From JBBQED01 sp038320345 (GTDB taxonomy: Bacteria; Bacteroidota; Bacteroidia; AKYH767-A; OLB10): 64,000 nt of DNA. The stretch spans positions 11,460 through 75,459 of the forward strand of contig JBBQED010000016.1 of the NCBI GenBank assembly GCA_038320345.1. The letters run 5' to 3'. Both the position numbers and the translations under genes were made by a program. The notes beneath the pieces are model-generated. The model was not told the origin of the DNA. It worked only from the letters and a program-made list of their open reading frames with translations, and made no database searches. Positions 33,515 to 43,330 of the stretch are shown here, piece by piece (position 1 is the stretch's first letter; the number at the start of each line of letters is the position of its first letter).

Positions 33515-36472
33515 ATGGAGTATAATTTCCGCGATCTAGAAGCGAAATGGCAATTGCGCTGGCGCGAACAACAGACTTATAAAACAGTTACTGGAGGCGA
33601 AAAGCCTAAGTATTATGTATTGGATATGTTCCCATATCCCAGTGGAGCAGGACTACATGTTGGACATCCGCTCGGCTATATTGCATCAGATATTGTTGCC
33701 CGTTACAAAAGGCTTAAAGGATTTAATGTTTTACATCCGATGGGCTATGATGCGTTTGGTTTGCCTGCTGAGCAGTATGCCATTCAAACTGGTCAACATC
33801 CAAAAATAACTACCGAACAAAATATCGCGCGCTATCGTGAGCAGTTAGATAAAATAGGATTTAGTTTCGATTGGGATCGTGAAGTGCGCACCAGCGATCC
33901 TGAATATTATAAATGGACACAATGGATTTTTGTGCAACTTTTTCATTCGTGGTACGACAACAAAACTCAAAAAGCAGCACCTATCCTTAAACTGATTGCT
34001 GAATTTGAGAAAAGCGGAAATCAAAATGTTGATTCAGCCTGCGACGCCACACTTCCATTTTCTGCGGAGGATTGGAAATCGAAGAACGAACAAGAACAAC
34101 AACAAATTTTACTTAATTACCGATTAGCTTATTTAAGCGAAGCTTGGGTAAACTGGTGTGCGGGTTTAGGAACAGTGCTTGCCAATGATGAAGTAAAAGA
34201 TGGAGTAAGTGAACGTGGTGGATATCCAGTGGAACGAAGAAGAATGCCACAATGGAGTTTACGGATTACGGCTTATGCTGAAAGATTATTATCGGATTTG
34301 GAAACATTGGACTGGACGGATTCCATCAAAGAAGCCCAACGCAATTGGATTGGAAAAAGCGAAGGCACCTCTATCCGTTTTAAATTGAAGAATCAAGATG
34401 AATTTATCGAAGTTTTTACGACACGTCCTGATACGATTTTCGGAGTGAGCTTTGTTACACTGGCACCTGAACATGAACTCGTGAACCTGATTACTACTGA
34501 TGCACAAAAATCAAAAGTAGAAGAATATGTTTCTATTGCGAAGAACCGTTCGGAGCGAGAGCGCCAAACAGAAGTAAAACGAATTTCTGGTGAGTTTACC
34601 GGTGCTTATGTAGTACATCCTTTCACTGGAAAAGATATTCCAGTTTGGATTGGTGATTATGTACTTGCAGGATATGGTACTGGAGCTGTGATGGCAGTGC
34701 CCGCTCACGATAGTCGTGATTTTGCATTTGCTACCCATTTCGATTTGCCCAAGCCTCAGGTGATAGAACCACCTGCTGATGCAACAACAGCGGGATTTGA
34801 AAATGAATCCTGGGATGAGAAAGAAGGAAAGCTTATTCATTCTGATTTTCTGAATGGACTAGATGTAAAGCCTGCCATTCGCAAAGCGATTGATGAAATA
34901 GAAAAATTAAATTTCGGAAAAGGAAGAATCAATTATCGTTTGCGTGATGCAGCATTTGGTCGTCAGCGTTATTGGGGAGAACCTATCCCTATTTACTACA
35001 AAGACGGTATGCCGTATACGTTAGCAGAAGACGAACTTCCATTAATACTGCCAGCTATCGATAAATTTCAGCCTACTGAAACCGGAGAACCTCCTCTGGC
35101 TCGTGCCAAAGACTGGAAGTATAAGGGTGAGTATGAATATGAGTACACCACTATGCCTGGTTGGGCGGGATCGAGTTGGTATTTTCTAAGATATATGGAT
35201 GCCAAGAATGATAAGGCACTTGTATCTCCGGAAGCTGTTGCTTATTGGAAAAATGTAGATTTTTATATCGGTGGTGCCGAACATGCAACAGGGCATTTAC
35301 TTTATGTGAGATTCTGGACTAAATTTTTATTTGATCTAGGAATTATTCCATTGAATGAACCCGCTCAGAAATTGATTAATCAGGGAATGATTCAAGGAGT
35401 AAGTGACAAAGTCTACATTCAGAAAGTTCAATCGAACTCTCTTCCAATTTCTAAGAGTGAAAGTATTCTTTTAGATGATGATCAAAATGTATTTTATTGG
35501 TCAGCAGATGTTGTAGATTTAGGAATACATAGAAACCCAGAAATTTTAAAATATCAACTCTTATTACAAAATACTGCAGAAGCATTTTTAGAAAATTTTT
35601 ATATAAAAAATGTTCCTATTGAGGATGTAAAAGAAAATAAACTAGATATAATAACATATTCTGAAAAGTCGCAAGAAAAAAAAATTGTTTTTGTTTGTAA
35701 AGGCGGTTACTGGTATAAAAATAAGTTTACTCCCATTGATTCAGATGATAATTCTATAAACCATGATTTTTTGACATTTTCTGAAGTAGAAAAAATGTCC
35801 AAATCAAAATGGAATGTAGTAAGTCCTGATGATATTATTTTGCAGTACGGTGCTGATACCTTGCGACTCTATGAAATGTTCCTCGGACCATTGGAGCAGA
35901 GCAAGCCTTGGAGTACTCAAGGAATTAGTGGTGTGCATAATTTCCTGAGAAGGTTTTGGAGATTATTTCATGATAAAGAAAATAAGTTGCAATTGAGTGA
36001 GGAAGGTGGAAGTGCAGCAGAGTTAAAGTCATTGCATAAAACGATTAAAAAAATTGAGGAAGATATTGACCGATTTTCTTTCAATACTTGCATTAGTACT
36101 TTCATGATCTGTGTGAATGAACTTACCGATCTTAATTGCAAAAAACGTAGTGTACTGGAACCATTGGTAGTACTCCTTGCTCCTTTCGCACCGCATTTCT
36201 GTGAGGAGCTCTGGGAATTACTCGGTCATAAAGAAAGTGTTTCAAAGGCCTCGTTTCCGAAATGGAATGAAGCTTATCTGGTAGAAGACAATTTCGAATA
36301 TCCAGTTTCTGTAAATGGGAAAGTGAGATTCAAGATGAACCTCTCTTTAAAACTTAGTAAAGAAGAAATTGAACAAACCGTTATGAGTTCTGATGAACTT
36401 AGTAAATACTTGCAGGGATCTCCTAAAAAAGTAATTGTTGTGCCTGGAAGGATCGTAAATGTGGTGATTTAA
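33515..36472 (+). CDS. leuS: Leucine--tRNA ligase
   Basis: Class Ia synthetase charging tRNA-Leu, 985 residues, long for the family. HIGH motif is H48-V-G-H51; KMSKS is at 760-764. The CP1 editing domain (about 290-480) is present with the GTGAVMAVPAHDSRD motif. Two inserts are visible: one typical for Bacteroidota after FSFDWDREVRTSD (about 150-200) and one just before KMSKS (about 633-757). The second, the leucyl-specific insertion region, does not resemble the usual Bacteroidota sequence, and its DNA is only about 24% GC (hand count 35521-35760) against 37.5% in 35161-35400. All catalytic motifs are intact, so the enzyme should be functional. Confidence 0.96.
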   Translation: MEYNFRDLEAKWQLRWREQQTYKTVTGGEKPKYYVLDMFPYPSGAGLHVGHPLGYIASDIVARYKRLKGFNVLHPMGYDAFGLPAEQYAIQTGQHPKITTEQNIARYREQLDKIGFSFDWDREVRTSDPEYYKWTQWIFVQLFHSWYDNKTQKAAPILKLIAEFEKSGNQNVDSACDATLPFSAEDWKSKNEQEQQQILLNYRLAYLSEAWVNWCAGLGTVLANDEVKDGVSERGGYPVERRRMPQWSLRITAYAERLLSDLETLDWTDSIKEAQRNWIGKSEGTSIRFKLKNQDEFIEVFTTRPDTIFGVSFVTLAPEHELVNLITTDAQKSKVEEYVSIAKNRSERERQTEVKRISGEFTGAYVVHPFTGKDIPVWIGDYVLAGYGTGAVMAVPAHDSRDFAFATHFDLPKPQVIEPPADATTAGFENESWDEKEGKLIHSDFLNGLDVKPAIRKAIDEIEKLNFGKGRINYRLRDAAFGRQRYWGEPIPIYYKDGMPYTLAEDELPLILPAIDKFQPTETGEPPLARAKDWKYKGEYEYEYTTMPGWAGSSWYFLRYMDAKNDKALVSPEAVAYWKNVDFYIGGAEHATGHLLYVRFWTKFLFDLGIIPLNEPAQKLINQGMIQGVSDKVYIQKVQSNSLPISKSESILLDDDQNVFYWSADVVDLGIHRNPEILKYQLLLQNTAEAFLENFYIKNVPIEDVKENKLDIITYSEKSQEKKIVFVCKGGYWYKNKFTPIDSDDNSINHDFLTFSEVEKMSKSKWNVVSPDDIILQYGADTLRLYEMFLGPLEQSKPWSTQGISGVHNFLRRFWRLFHDKENKLQLSEEGGSAAELKSLHKTIKKIEEDIDRFSFNTCISTFMICVNELTDLNCKKRSVLEPLVVLLAPFAPHFCEELWELLGHKESVSKASFPKWNEAYLVEDNFEYPVSVNGKVRFKMNLSLKLSKEEIEQTVMSSDELSKYLQGSPKKVIVVPGRIVNVVI

Positions 36473-36744
36473 AACTTTACATTGCTAGTACATTTAATAA
36501 GTTAAACAAAGAACAGCGAGGAAAGAAGGAAATAGAGCTGATGTAATACTAGATGGTATTTATATTACGTTACATGAAGTAAATTCGCTGTAAGAGATCA
36601 CACCTCTGTAAAAATTTGAAAATGAAAATTTAAAATTAACAACATTAAAGTTTACCACTAGTTTAGCATTCACTTCCATCTAGATTAGAAAGAAATACAT
36701 CTTTTAAAATAACACCCTACTGAAGTCGTCAACTAAAAGAGATC

Positions 36745-37548
36745 ATGCAATTATTACAACAACATATAGAAGCTTTAATCTTCACTTCGGAGAGTCCGAT
36801 TACCGGAGATGAAATTATGAACTGCCTTAAAACTGCTTATGGCTGGGAATTAAAAAAAGAAGAACTGAAAGAAATTATTGCGGAGCTCAAAGAAAAATAC
36901 AAAGACGAAGTTTTCTCTTTCGAACTCAGTGAAATCGCCGAAGGCTATCAGTTTTTCTCCAAGAAAGAATACCATAATGCCGTTAATACGTTGCTACAGA
37001 TCAAGGCGCGCAAGCGACTCTCCACAGCAGCGCTTGAAACATTGGCGATCATCGCTTACAAGCAACCTCTCTCCAAATCGGAGATCGAGCATATCCGTGG
37101 TGTGAACTGCGATTACAGTATCCAGAAACTCTTGGAAAAGGAGCTCATCCTCATCCATGGAAAGAGTGATGGTCCTGGAAAGCCGCTGTTATATGCGACG
37201 AGCAAAAATTTTATGGATCACTTCGGACTAAAATCCGTGAAAGATCTGCCTAAATTGAAAGACCTTCACATCAGTGACAATGAAATAGGTACGCCAAATG
37301 ATTTGATGGATGAATCAGATATTCCTGTAGATTTACCACCAGGTCAAATTATTGATGGAACTGAAGGATGGTCCGAACAAAATGGAGCAGTCACTGACCA
37401 TATTGATGACAAAGCGGATCAATCTTCATCCGAAGAAAATGAAGTTCAAATGGAAAGTTCTGACAATTCATCGGAAAACACTAGTAATAATGATGATTTG
37501 GAACAACATTTGCAAAACGGCGAATCGTTAAACGAACCAACCCCCTGA
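36745..37548 (+). CDS. scpB: Segregation and condensation protein B
   Basis: Partner of SMC and ScpA (kleisin) in chromosome compaction. 267 residues: two winged-helix domains (about 1-170, with HIEALIFTSESPITGDEI and TLAIIAYKQPLSKSEIEHIRG) plus a Ser/Glu/Asn-rich acidic tail (about 195-267) that is likely disordered and is longer than in most ScpB. Its stop and the start of the DUF3108 gene share bases, so they are one operon. scpA is not in the window. Confidence 0.93.
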   Translation: MQLLQQHIEALIFTSESPITGDEIMNCLKTAYGWELKKEELKEIIAELKEKYKDEVFSFELSEIAEGYQFFSKKEYHNAVNTLLQIKARKRLSTAALETLAIIAYKQPLSKSEIEHIRGVNCDYSIQKLLEKELILIHGKSDGPGKPLLYATSKNFMDHFGLKSVKDLPKLKDLHISDNEIGTPNDLMDESDIPVDLPPGQIIDGTEGWSEQNGAVTDHIDDKADQSSSEENEVQMESSDNSSENTSNNDDLEQHLQNGESLNEPTP

Positions 37549-38327
37549 TGAAAAGCCTTCCACTCTTCGGAATATTTATTTTTATAATGACGTTAACTGC
37601 GTCTACTCAAACACCGTTGAGAAAAGTTCATAATGAAGCTTTTATCACTGCTGAAAAATTGACGTATAGAGTTCACTACGGTTTTGTTGATGCCGGTGAA
37701 GCCACCTTAGAAGTTGCACCTGAAATGAAAATGATGGGTAACCGCAACTGTTTTCGTGTGGTAGGTACGGGGAGATCCACAGGTGCATTTGATTGGTTTT
37801 TTAAGGTGCGCGATCATTACGAAAGTTATATTGACGCAGAAGCAATTATCCCTTGGTTATTTATTCGTAAAATAGAAGAAGGTGGATATCGTAAAAGTCA
37901 GAATGTGAGTTTTAATCAAGTAAAAAATATTGCTACTAGCGAAAAGAAAACAATTAAAACACCGAATCATGTGCAGGATCTAATTTCAGCATTTTATTAT
38001 GCGCGTACTTTAGATTTTGCGAACGCAGCACCCGGCGATACTTTTTTAATAGAAACTTATTTGGACGATGAGGTTTTTCCGATGGCCATAAAATATATTG
38101 GTAAACAAACTATAAAAACGAAACTAGGAAAATTCCGTTGTATTGTATTTAAACCTTATCTCGCTGAAGGAAGAGTTTTCAAAGAACAAGAAGGGATGAC
38201 GATCTGGATTACGGATGATAAAAACAGAATCCCAATTCGTGCAGAAGCCGAAGTTGTTGTTGGATCGATAAAAATGGATTTAACGGGATACTCTGGTGTT
38301 GCTAATCCAATTGCGCTGGTCAAATAA
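37548..38327 (+). CDS. DUF3108 domain protein, exported
   Basis: 259 residues with a signal peptide (about 1-20), then the DUF3108 pattern: LTYRVHYGFVDAGEATLEV, DWFFKVRDHYESYID and the C-terminal GMTIWITDDKNRIPIRAEAEVVVGSIKMDL. Members are periplasmic or outer-membrane-facing lipocalin-like beta-barrels of unknown role. It starts in the scpB stop (TGATG), an operon coupling often seen in Bacteroidota. Confidence 0.88.
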   Translation: MKSLPLFGIFIFIMTLTASTQTPLRKVHNEAFITAEKLTYRVHYGFVDAGEATLEVAPEMKMMGNRNCFRVVGTGRSTGAFDWFFKVRDHYESYIDAEAIIPWLFIRKIEEGGYRKSQNVSFNQVKNIATSEKKTIKTPNHVQDLISAFYYARTLDFANAAPGDTFLIETYLDDEVFPMAIKYIGKQTIKTKLGKFRCIVFKPYLAEGRVFKEQEGMTIWITDDKNRIPIRAEAEVVVGSIKMDLTGYSGVANPIALVK

Positions 38328-38330
38328 TAA

Positions 38331-39323
38331 TCAGGAAATAAAATTATTTTTCAAGAGATATTCTGCAATCTGCACGGCATTGGTGGCAGCACCTTTACGG
38401 AGATTATCAGCCACGATCCATAGATTCAGAGAGTTTTCCTGACTCTCATCACGACGAATTCTTCCTACAAATACTAGATCGCTACCAGCAGCATCAAGCG
38501 GCATTGGATAGATTGATTTTGATGGATCATCTTTCACTTCTATTCCTTCGGTACTGCGTAACAGTGAGTAAACATCGTCGATGTTGTAGGCATTATTAAA
38601 TTCGATATTTACCGATTCTGAATGACCTCCTGTGACTGGTACTCTCACCGTAGTTGCAGTTACTCGAATCTGATCATCTCCCATGATCTTACAGGTTTCT
38701 TTTACCATTTTCATCTCCTCCTTAGTATATCCATTTTCAGTAAAAACATCAATCTGCGGTAACACATTTAGATCAATAGGATGAGGATATACATTCAGCG
38801 TTGTAACGCCTTTACGTTCGGCTTGCAATTGCTCGACAGCTTTAGCACCAGTGCCACTCACCGATTGATAGGTGGAAACTACAACTCGCTTTATAGAATA
38901 TTTTTTATGGAGCGGCTGTAATACCATCACCATCTGAATAGTGGAACAATTTGGATTCGCAATTATTTTATCGGCTTTCGTCAATACTTCTGCATTGATT
39001 TCAGGTACTATTAATTTTTTATCAGGATCCATCCTCCATGCTGAGGAATTATCGATGACGGTAATGCCGGCTTTTGCAAATGCTGGAGCCCATTCTAAAG
39101 AAGTAGTTCCTCCTGCAGAAAATAAGGCCACCGCAGGTTTCATTGCGATAGCTTCTTGCATACTTACCACTTTATACGATTTGCCGTTGTACTTAACTTC
39201 CTTCCCTACCGAACGCGCTGAAGCTACAGGTATGAACTCTGTTATTGGGAAGGCTCTCTCTTCGAGAATCTCAATCATTTTTTGTCCTACCAGTCCGGTA
39301 GCGCCAACTACAGCAAGCTTCAT
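38331..39323 (-). CDS. asd: Aspartate-semialdehyde dehydrogenase
   Basis: Reduces aspartyl phosphate to aspartate semialdehyde for lysine, DAP, methionine and threonine synthesis. 330 residues: NADP-binding GATGLVGQKMIEIL, catalytic Cys in IIANPNCSTIQMV, active-site His in VTGGHSESVNIEF. The aspartate kinase gene of this pathway is at 52402, not adjacent. It converges on the DUF3108 gene, 3 bases apart, and has its own promoter. Confidence 0.97.
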   Translation of the reverse strand: MKLAVVGATGLVGQKMIEILEERAFPITEFIPVASARSVGKEVKYNGKSYKVVSMQEAIAMKPAVALFSAGGTTSLEWAPAFAKAGITVIDNSSAWRMDPDKKLIVPEINAEVLTKADKIIANPNCSTIQMVMVLQPLHKKYSIKRVVVSTYQSVSGTGAKAVEQLQAERKGVTTLNVYPHPIDLNVLPQIDVFTENGYTKEEMKMVKETCKIMGDDQIRVTATTVRVPVTGGHSESVNIEFNNAYNIDDVYSLLRSTEGIEVKDDPSKSIYPMPLDAAGSDLVFVGRIRRDESQENSLNLWIVADNLRKGAATNAVQIAEYLLKNNFIS

Positions 39324-39344
39324 GTCTCGATTTTTTAACTGAGG

Positions 39345-39374
39345 TAAAGATACATCGGGGCTAGTTACTTACAA
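39345..39374 (-). promoter_or_regulatory. Promoter of asd
   Basis: Minus-strand TTG (39372-39374), 19-base spacer, TATCTTTA (39345-39352), one base from consensus. Confidence 0.6.
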
Positions 39375-39429
39375 ACGAATACAAATATTTAGGTTCGGAA
39401 ATTTTCAACGCTTTCCTGAAAAGGCTCTT

Positions 39430-39437
39430 TACTTTCG
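39430..39437 (+). promoter_or_regulatory. Possible -7 element of lamin-tail protein gene
   Basis: TACTTTCG, one base from TAnnTTTG, 19 bases before the ATG. Confidence 0.35.
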
Positions 39438-39456
39438 GCTGCTTATAAAACCGACG

Positions 39457-42060
39457 ATGAGAAAATTAATCTTGCTAGTCTGCCTCTTCATGGGGAGTCA
39501 GAAAAGTTTTGCTCAAGTGATCGATGATTTCAGTGATGGAGATTTCACCGCTAATCCAACATGGTCCGGCGACACTTCCCAATTCGCCATTAATTCCGGA
39601 AAACTTCAGTTAAATAGTTCAGGAGTGGATAGTTCTTACCTGTCTACTTCATGGGCGGTGAATACTATTAATGGTATGGAATGGGATGTATTGGTTCGTC
39701 AGAGTTTTGCTCCTTCTAGTCAAAATTATGGCAGAGTTTACTTGTTGAGTGATCAACAAAATCTCGAAGGATCTTTGCATGGATACTTCTTGCAATTTGG
39801 AGAAAGTGGAAGCACTGATGCACTTGAACTTTTTGTGCAGGATGGCTATTCAATAACTAGCGTTGCAAGAGGTACTTCGGGATTAATTGCAGCTTCGTTT
39901 GAAGTAAGTGTGAAAGTGTATCGAGATAGTTCGGGTAACTGGAATATCTTTTCAGATTATACTGGAGGAAAAAACTATCAGCTAGAAGCCAGTGGAAATA
40001 ATACACAGTTCCAACAAGGCATTTGCTTTGGAATTAAATGTGTGTACACCTCCGGCAATGCCACCAAATTTTACTTCGATGATTTTTATGTAGGTCCATT
40101 AATTCTGGATACGATTCCTCCTTCCCTTGTTCAGGTAAATGCAATCAATGCGAATGCAGTAGACTTAATTTTCGATGAAGCTGTTGATCTTAGTCAAGGG
40201 ACTTTCTCAGTAGATCAAGGTATCGGTAATGCGAATCAGATGGTACAGGATCCAGTAGATTCTTCGTTAATCCATTTATCTTTTACAAATTCATTGATAA
40301 GTGGAAATCAATATTTGCTAACTGCTACATCCATCGGTGATGGGGCTGGAAATATACTCTCCACCACAAGCTTTTCTTTTCGCTATTTAGCTTTCTCAAT
40401 GCCTTTATCAGGAGACCTTTTAATTACTGAACTGATGCCTGATCCGAGTGGGGCAGCGGGTTTGCCGGAAGCAGAGTATGTTGAAATTTTCAATTCAGGA
40501 AATAGTTATTTCAATACCGAAGGATGGCAGATTACAGATGGATCTACAACTGGAATTTTACCTTCCGATACTTTAGCGCCGGGAGACTTCCGAGTGTATC
40601 TGAGTTCTGCGAATGCCGCACTTTTTACATCAGCATTGATTCCCAATGTTAGAGGACTAAGTTCTTTTCCCGGCCTTAATAACGATGGAGATCATATTCG
40701 TTTATTGGATCAAAATAATTTTGTATTAGATGAAATTACGTACACTACTTCTCTTTATCAGGATGAAATAAAAGCTGGAGGTGGCTGGTCGCTGGAGCGT
40801 ATGGATCTTCAATTCAAATGTTCTGACCCATTGAACTGGAAAGCTAGTAATGATGTACGGGGAGGAAGTCCGGGAACAACTAATAGCCTTTCAACTACTT
40901 TTATAGACAGCGTTGTGCCGATGTTGGAATTTTGCACTTTAGAAGATTCCATACATGTGTTGTTACACTTCAGTGAAACACCGGATGTATCAACAGCTAG
41001 CATTGCCACTAATTATAGGATCACTAACGGTATTGGTGTACCGAAATTAGCGGAAACGATAGAAGGCAATTCAACGATCATCCGACTCACCTTAAATAGT
41101 CCGATCGTAGCTGGAACTGTTTATGAAATTTCAGTTGATGAAACCTTCCAAGATTGCCCAGGAAATAAAATCGGAGCATGGCGAACTGCTAAAATCGGAA
41201 GAGCAGATGTGCCCTCAGCAGGAAATATTATCCTCAATGAAATTCTTTTTAATGCAGTACCTGATGGATATGACTTCGTAGAGATTTGGAATATTTCTGA
41301 TAAAATTATTGATGTGAACGACTTAAAAATTGCCAATGCTGATCCATTCAATGGAGTTTTAGAAACTATATATCCTGTTTATGAGGAGAGCAGATTAATT
41401 TTTCCAGGTGAATACCTTGCATTAACGGATGGCCCAAATTTTATCCGGAATACTTATCATTCCAATGATCCCAGAACAATTTTCTTCTGTAATCTTCCCT
41501 CCTATACCGATGAAGAAGGCGTAGTGGTGCTACTCGATAAATCCTTAAAGGAGCTTGACCGATTTCATTACAAACAAGGGTTTCACTTTCCATTACTAAA
41601 TGATGTGGAAGGTATTTCGCTAGAGCGCATTAGCCCTTTTAGAATTTCTTCTGATAGTACCAACTGGCATAGTGCCGCAGAAACAGCAGGATTTGCAACA
41701 CCGGGAATGCAGAATTCCCAATATCAGGAGGGTAGTGAGGCGGAAGAAAACTTACGGGTAGACCCTGAATTATTTAGTCCGGATAATGATGGAGAAAAAG
41801 ATATCTTGAATCTGTATTTGAAAGTTACTAAACCCGGGTTTTATACCAGCATCAGCATTTTTGACCGGAGTGGAAAATTGGTTTGTCGCCCTGCGATTAA
41901 TGAATTAGCCGGAATAACTTCCGCATGGAGCTGGGATGGATTTACGGAAGAAAAGGAAGCGGCACCTGTGGGGATCTATATAATATATGTGGAAATGATT
42001 CATCCAGATGGGGAGGTTATCCATCTTCGAAAGCCCTGCGTGTTAGCACATCGCCTCTGA
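39457..42060 (+). CDS. Secreted lamin-tail-domain protein with type B-like C-terminus
   Basis: 867 residues with a signal peptide (about 1-19, ending KSFAQ). Order: an N-terminal jelly-roll-like region (about 20-215), a bacterial Ig-like stretch (about 220-310), a first lamin-tail domain (about 320-450, LLITELMPDPSG), a second Ig-like stretch (about 490-580), a second lamin-tail domain (about 585-735, NIILNEILFNAVPDGYDFVEIWN) and a C-terminal domain with FSPDNDGEKDILNLYL...WDGFTEEKEAAPVGIYIIYVE, which resembles the type B T9SS/FlgD-like end of gliding-associated proteins. Probably exported to the surface. Weak promoter element upstream. Confidence 0.87.
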   Translation: MRKLILLVCLFMGSQKSFAQVIDDFSDGDFTANPTWSGDTSQFAINSGKLQLNSSGVDSSYLSTSWAVNTINGMEWDVLVRQSFAPSSQNYGRVYLLSDQQNLEGSLHGYFLQFGESGSTDALELFVQDGYSITSVARGTSGLIAASFEVSVKVYRDSSGNWNIFSDYTGGKNYQLEASGNNTQFQQGICFGIKCVYTSGNATKFYFDDFYVGPLILDTIPPSLVQVNAINANAVDLIFDEAVDLSQGTFSVDQGIGNANQMVQDPVDSSLIHLSFTNSLISGNQYLLTATSIGDGAGNILSTTSFSFRYLAFSMPLSGDLLITELMPDPSGAAGLPEAEYVEIFNSGNSYFNTEGWQITDGSTTGILPSDTLAPGDFRVYLSSANAALFTSALIPNVRGLSSFPGLNNDGDHIRLLDQNNFVLDEITYTTSLYQDEIKAGGGWSLERMDLQFKCSDPLNWKASNDVRGGSPGTTNSLSTTFIDSVVPMLEFCTLEDSIHVLLHFSETPDVSTASIATNYRITNGIGVPKLAETIEGNSTIIRLTLNSPIVAGTVYEISVDETFQDCPGNKIGAWRTAKIGRADVPSAGNIILNEILFNAVPDGYDFVEIWNISDKIIDVNDLKIANADPFNGVLETIYPVYEESRLIFPGEYLALTDGPNFIRNTYHSNDPRTIFFCNLPSYTDEEGVVVLLDKSLKELDRFHYKQGFHFPLLNDVEGISLERISPFRISSDSTNWHSAAETAGFATPGMQNSQYQEGSEAEENLRVDPELFSPDNDGEKDILNLYLKVTKPGFYTSISIFDRSGKLVCRPAINELAGITSAWSWDGFTEEKEAAPVGIYIIYVEMIHPDGEVIHLRKPCVLAHRL

Positions 42061-42198
42061 AACCACGCGTTAGATGCTTCTCACCCTGTCAGAAAGACCA
42101 TTAACCAATTTGTGAAAAAAAAATAGGCGGAGATGTTACTGGTTTAAAAAAACTTTCTACCTTGAGGTTGAAAATCTTCCTTGGTCAACCTGTCGATT

Positions 42199-43221
42199 AT
42201 GAAAAAACCCCTACTCCTCGCCTTCATCCTATTAAGCTGCACTGGTTTGCAGGCACAAAAATCCCTAGACATCGGTTTTTCCAGTGGTATCACCAATTAT
42301 TTTGGAGATCTCGGTAACGACGAATTCATGCAATCGAGTTCCATAAAACCTGGAATTGCTGTTACCATACGAAATTTTATCAGCCCGAATGAAATTACTG
42401 GGATGAAATACTCTCCTTTTAATATTGAAGCAAGAGTGAGCTGGCATCGGATCGGTTATGATGAAACAGCAGCTTACGGAGGACAACAGGGATTTGAACT
42501 CCGGAATTATGGACGTGGATTAAGTTTTCGGAATGATATTTTCGGATTGAGTACACATATGAGTTATACCTATTATCCAAATCGCCGATTGCCTTTATAT
42601 AAACAGAATGTAGCATTATTTGTATTTGGCGGAGTAGGAATTTACCATAGTAATCCCAAAGCAGATTTATTTCGGGGCAGTGCTGATATCAAAAATCGAT
42701 ATTTCTTTTGGAATGATGGAACGGTTCGCGATGCTGCAGAATCAAGCGGATCTGGAAATATCATTGAGAAGGATGGCAAATATGAAACGGATCTAAAAGA
42801 TTGGTTCACGGAAGGACAAGGGAAAACGGATGAAACAGTTACCAATAGAAAAATGTATAGCCCATGGGTTGTAGGCTTCCCAATGGGTGCTGGTTTCCGT
42901 TATGGGTTAAATAAAGCAATTACTTTTTCACTTGAATTCGGCTACTATAAATTTCTGAGTGATTATTTAGATGATGCAAGTGATGCCTATGCTACTAAAA
43001 GTCAGATCGAGCAGCGTTACCCAAATGATCCAGTGAAGCAAGAGTTAGCGGCATATATTTCTGATCCTACAGGAAAGGGAACTAACGGTTACCCAGGTCC
43101 GCAAACAAGCCCAAGAGGCAATCCAAATCTGAACGACTCATACAGTTTCATCAGTATGGAAGTTGCCTATAAAATAAACTGGAACCCCAAGAAATTGACT
43201 TCGTGGTTAACCTCTAGGTAA
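42199..43221 (+). CDS. DUF6089-type outer membrane beta-barrel protein
   Basis: The ATG at 42199 (MKKPLLLAFILL...LQAQ) gives a clean signal peptide; the frame extends upstream to a TTG at 42181. 340 residues, starting SLDIGFSSGITNYFGDLGND, the hallmark of DUF6089 proteins, followed by alternating aromatic strands (GLSTHMSYTYYPNRRLPLY, VALFVFGGVGIYHSNPKA, MGAGFRYGLNKAITFSLEFGYYKF). Members are outer-membrane proteins of unknown role, some linked to T9SS. It lies downstream of the lamin-tail protein gene with a 138-base gap. Confidence 0.87.
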   Translation: MKKPLLLAFILLSCTGLQAQKSLDIGFSSGITNYFGDLGNDEFMQSSSIKPGIAVTIRNFISPNEITGMKYSPFNIEARVSWHRIGYDETAAYGGQQGFELRNYGRGLSFRNDIFGLSTHMSYTYYPNRRLPLYKQNVALFVFGGVGIYHSNPKADLFRGSADIKNRYFFWNDGTVRDAAESSGSGNIIEKDGKYETDLKDWFTEGQGKTDETVTNRKMYSPWVVGFPMGAGFRYGLNKAITFSLEFGYYKFLSDYLDDASDAYATKSQIEQRYPNDPVKQELAAYISDPTGKGTNGYPGPQTSPRGNPNLNDSYSFISMEVAYKINWNPKKLTSWLTSR

Positions 43222-43330
43222 TGTGTTTCTTTTTTTGAGTGAACTCAACTCTTTTGAAATGATCAATTTAGTGCTCTAACTTTATTAGCGCACTATACCA
43301 CAATAGATCTAAATATTTCAATGTCTTGTT

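Noticed and set aside
43235..43248. Palindrome TTGAGT-GA-ACTCAA after the DUF6089 gene as a terminator
   Set aside because: Weak stem and wrong-sided T run for both flanking genes.
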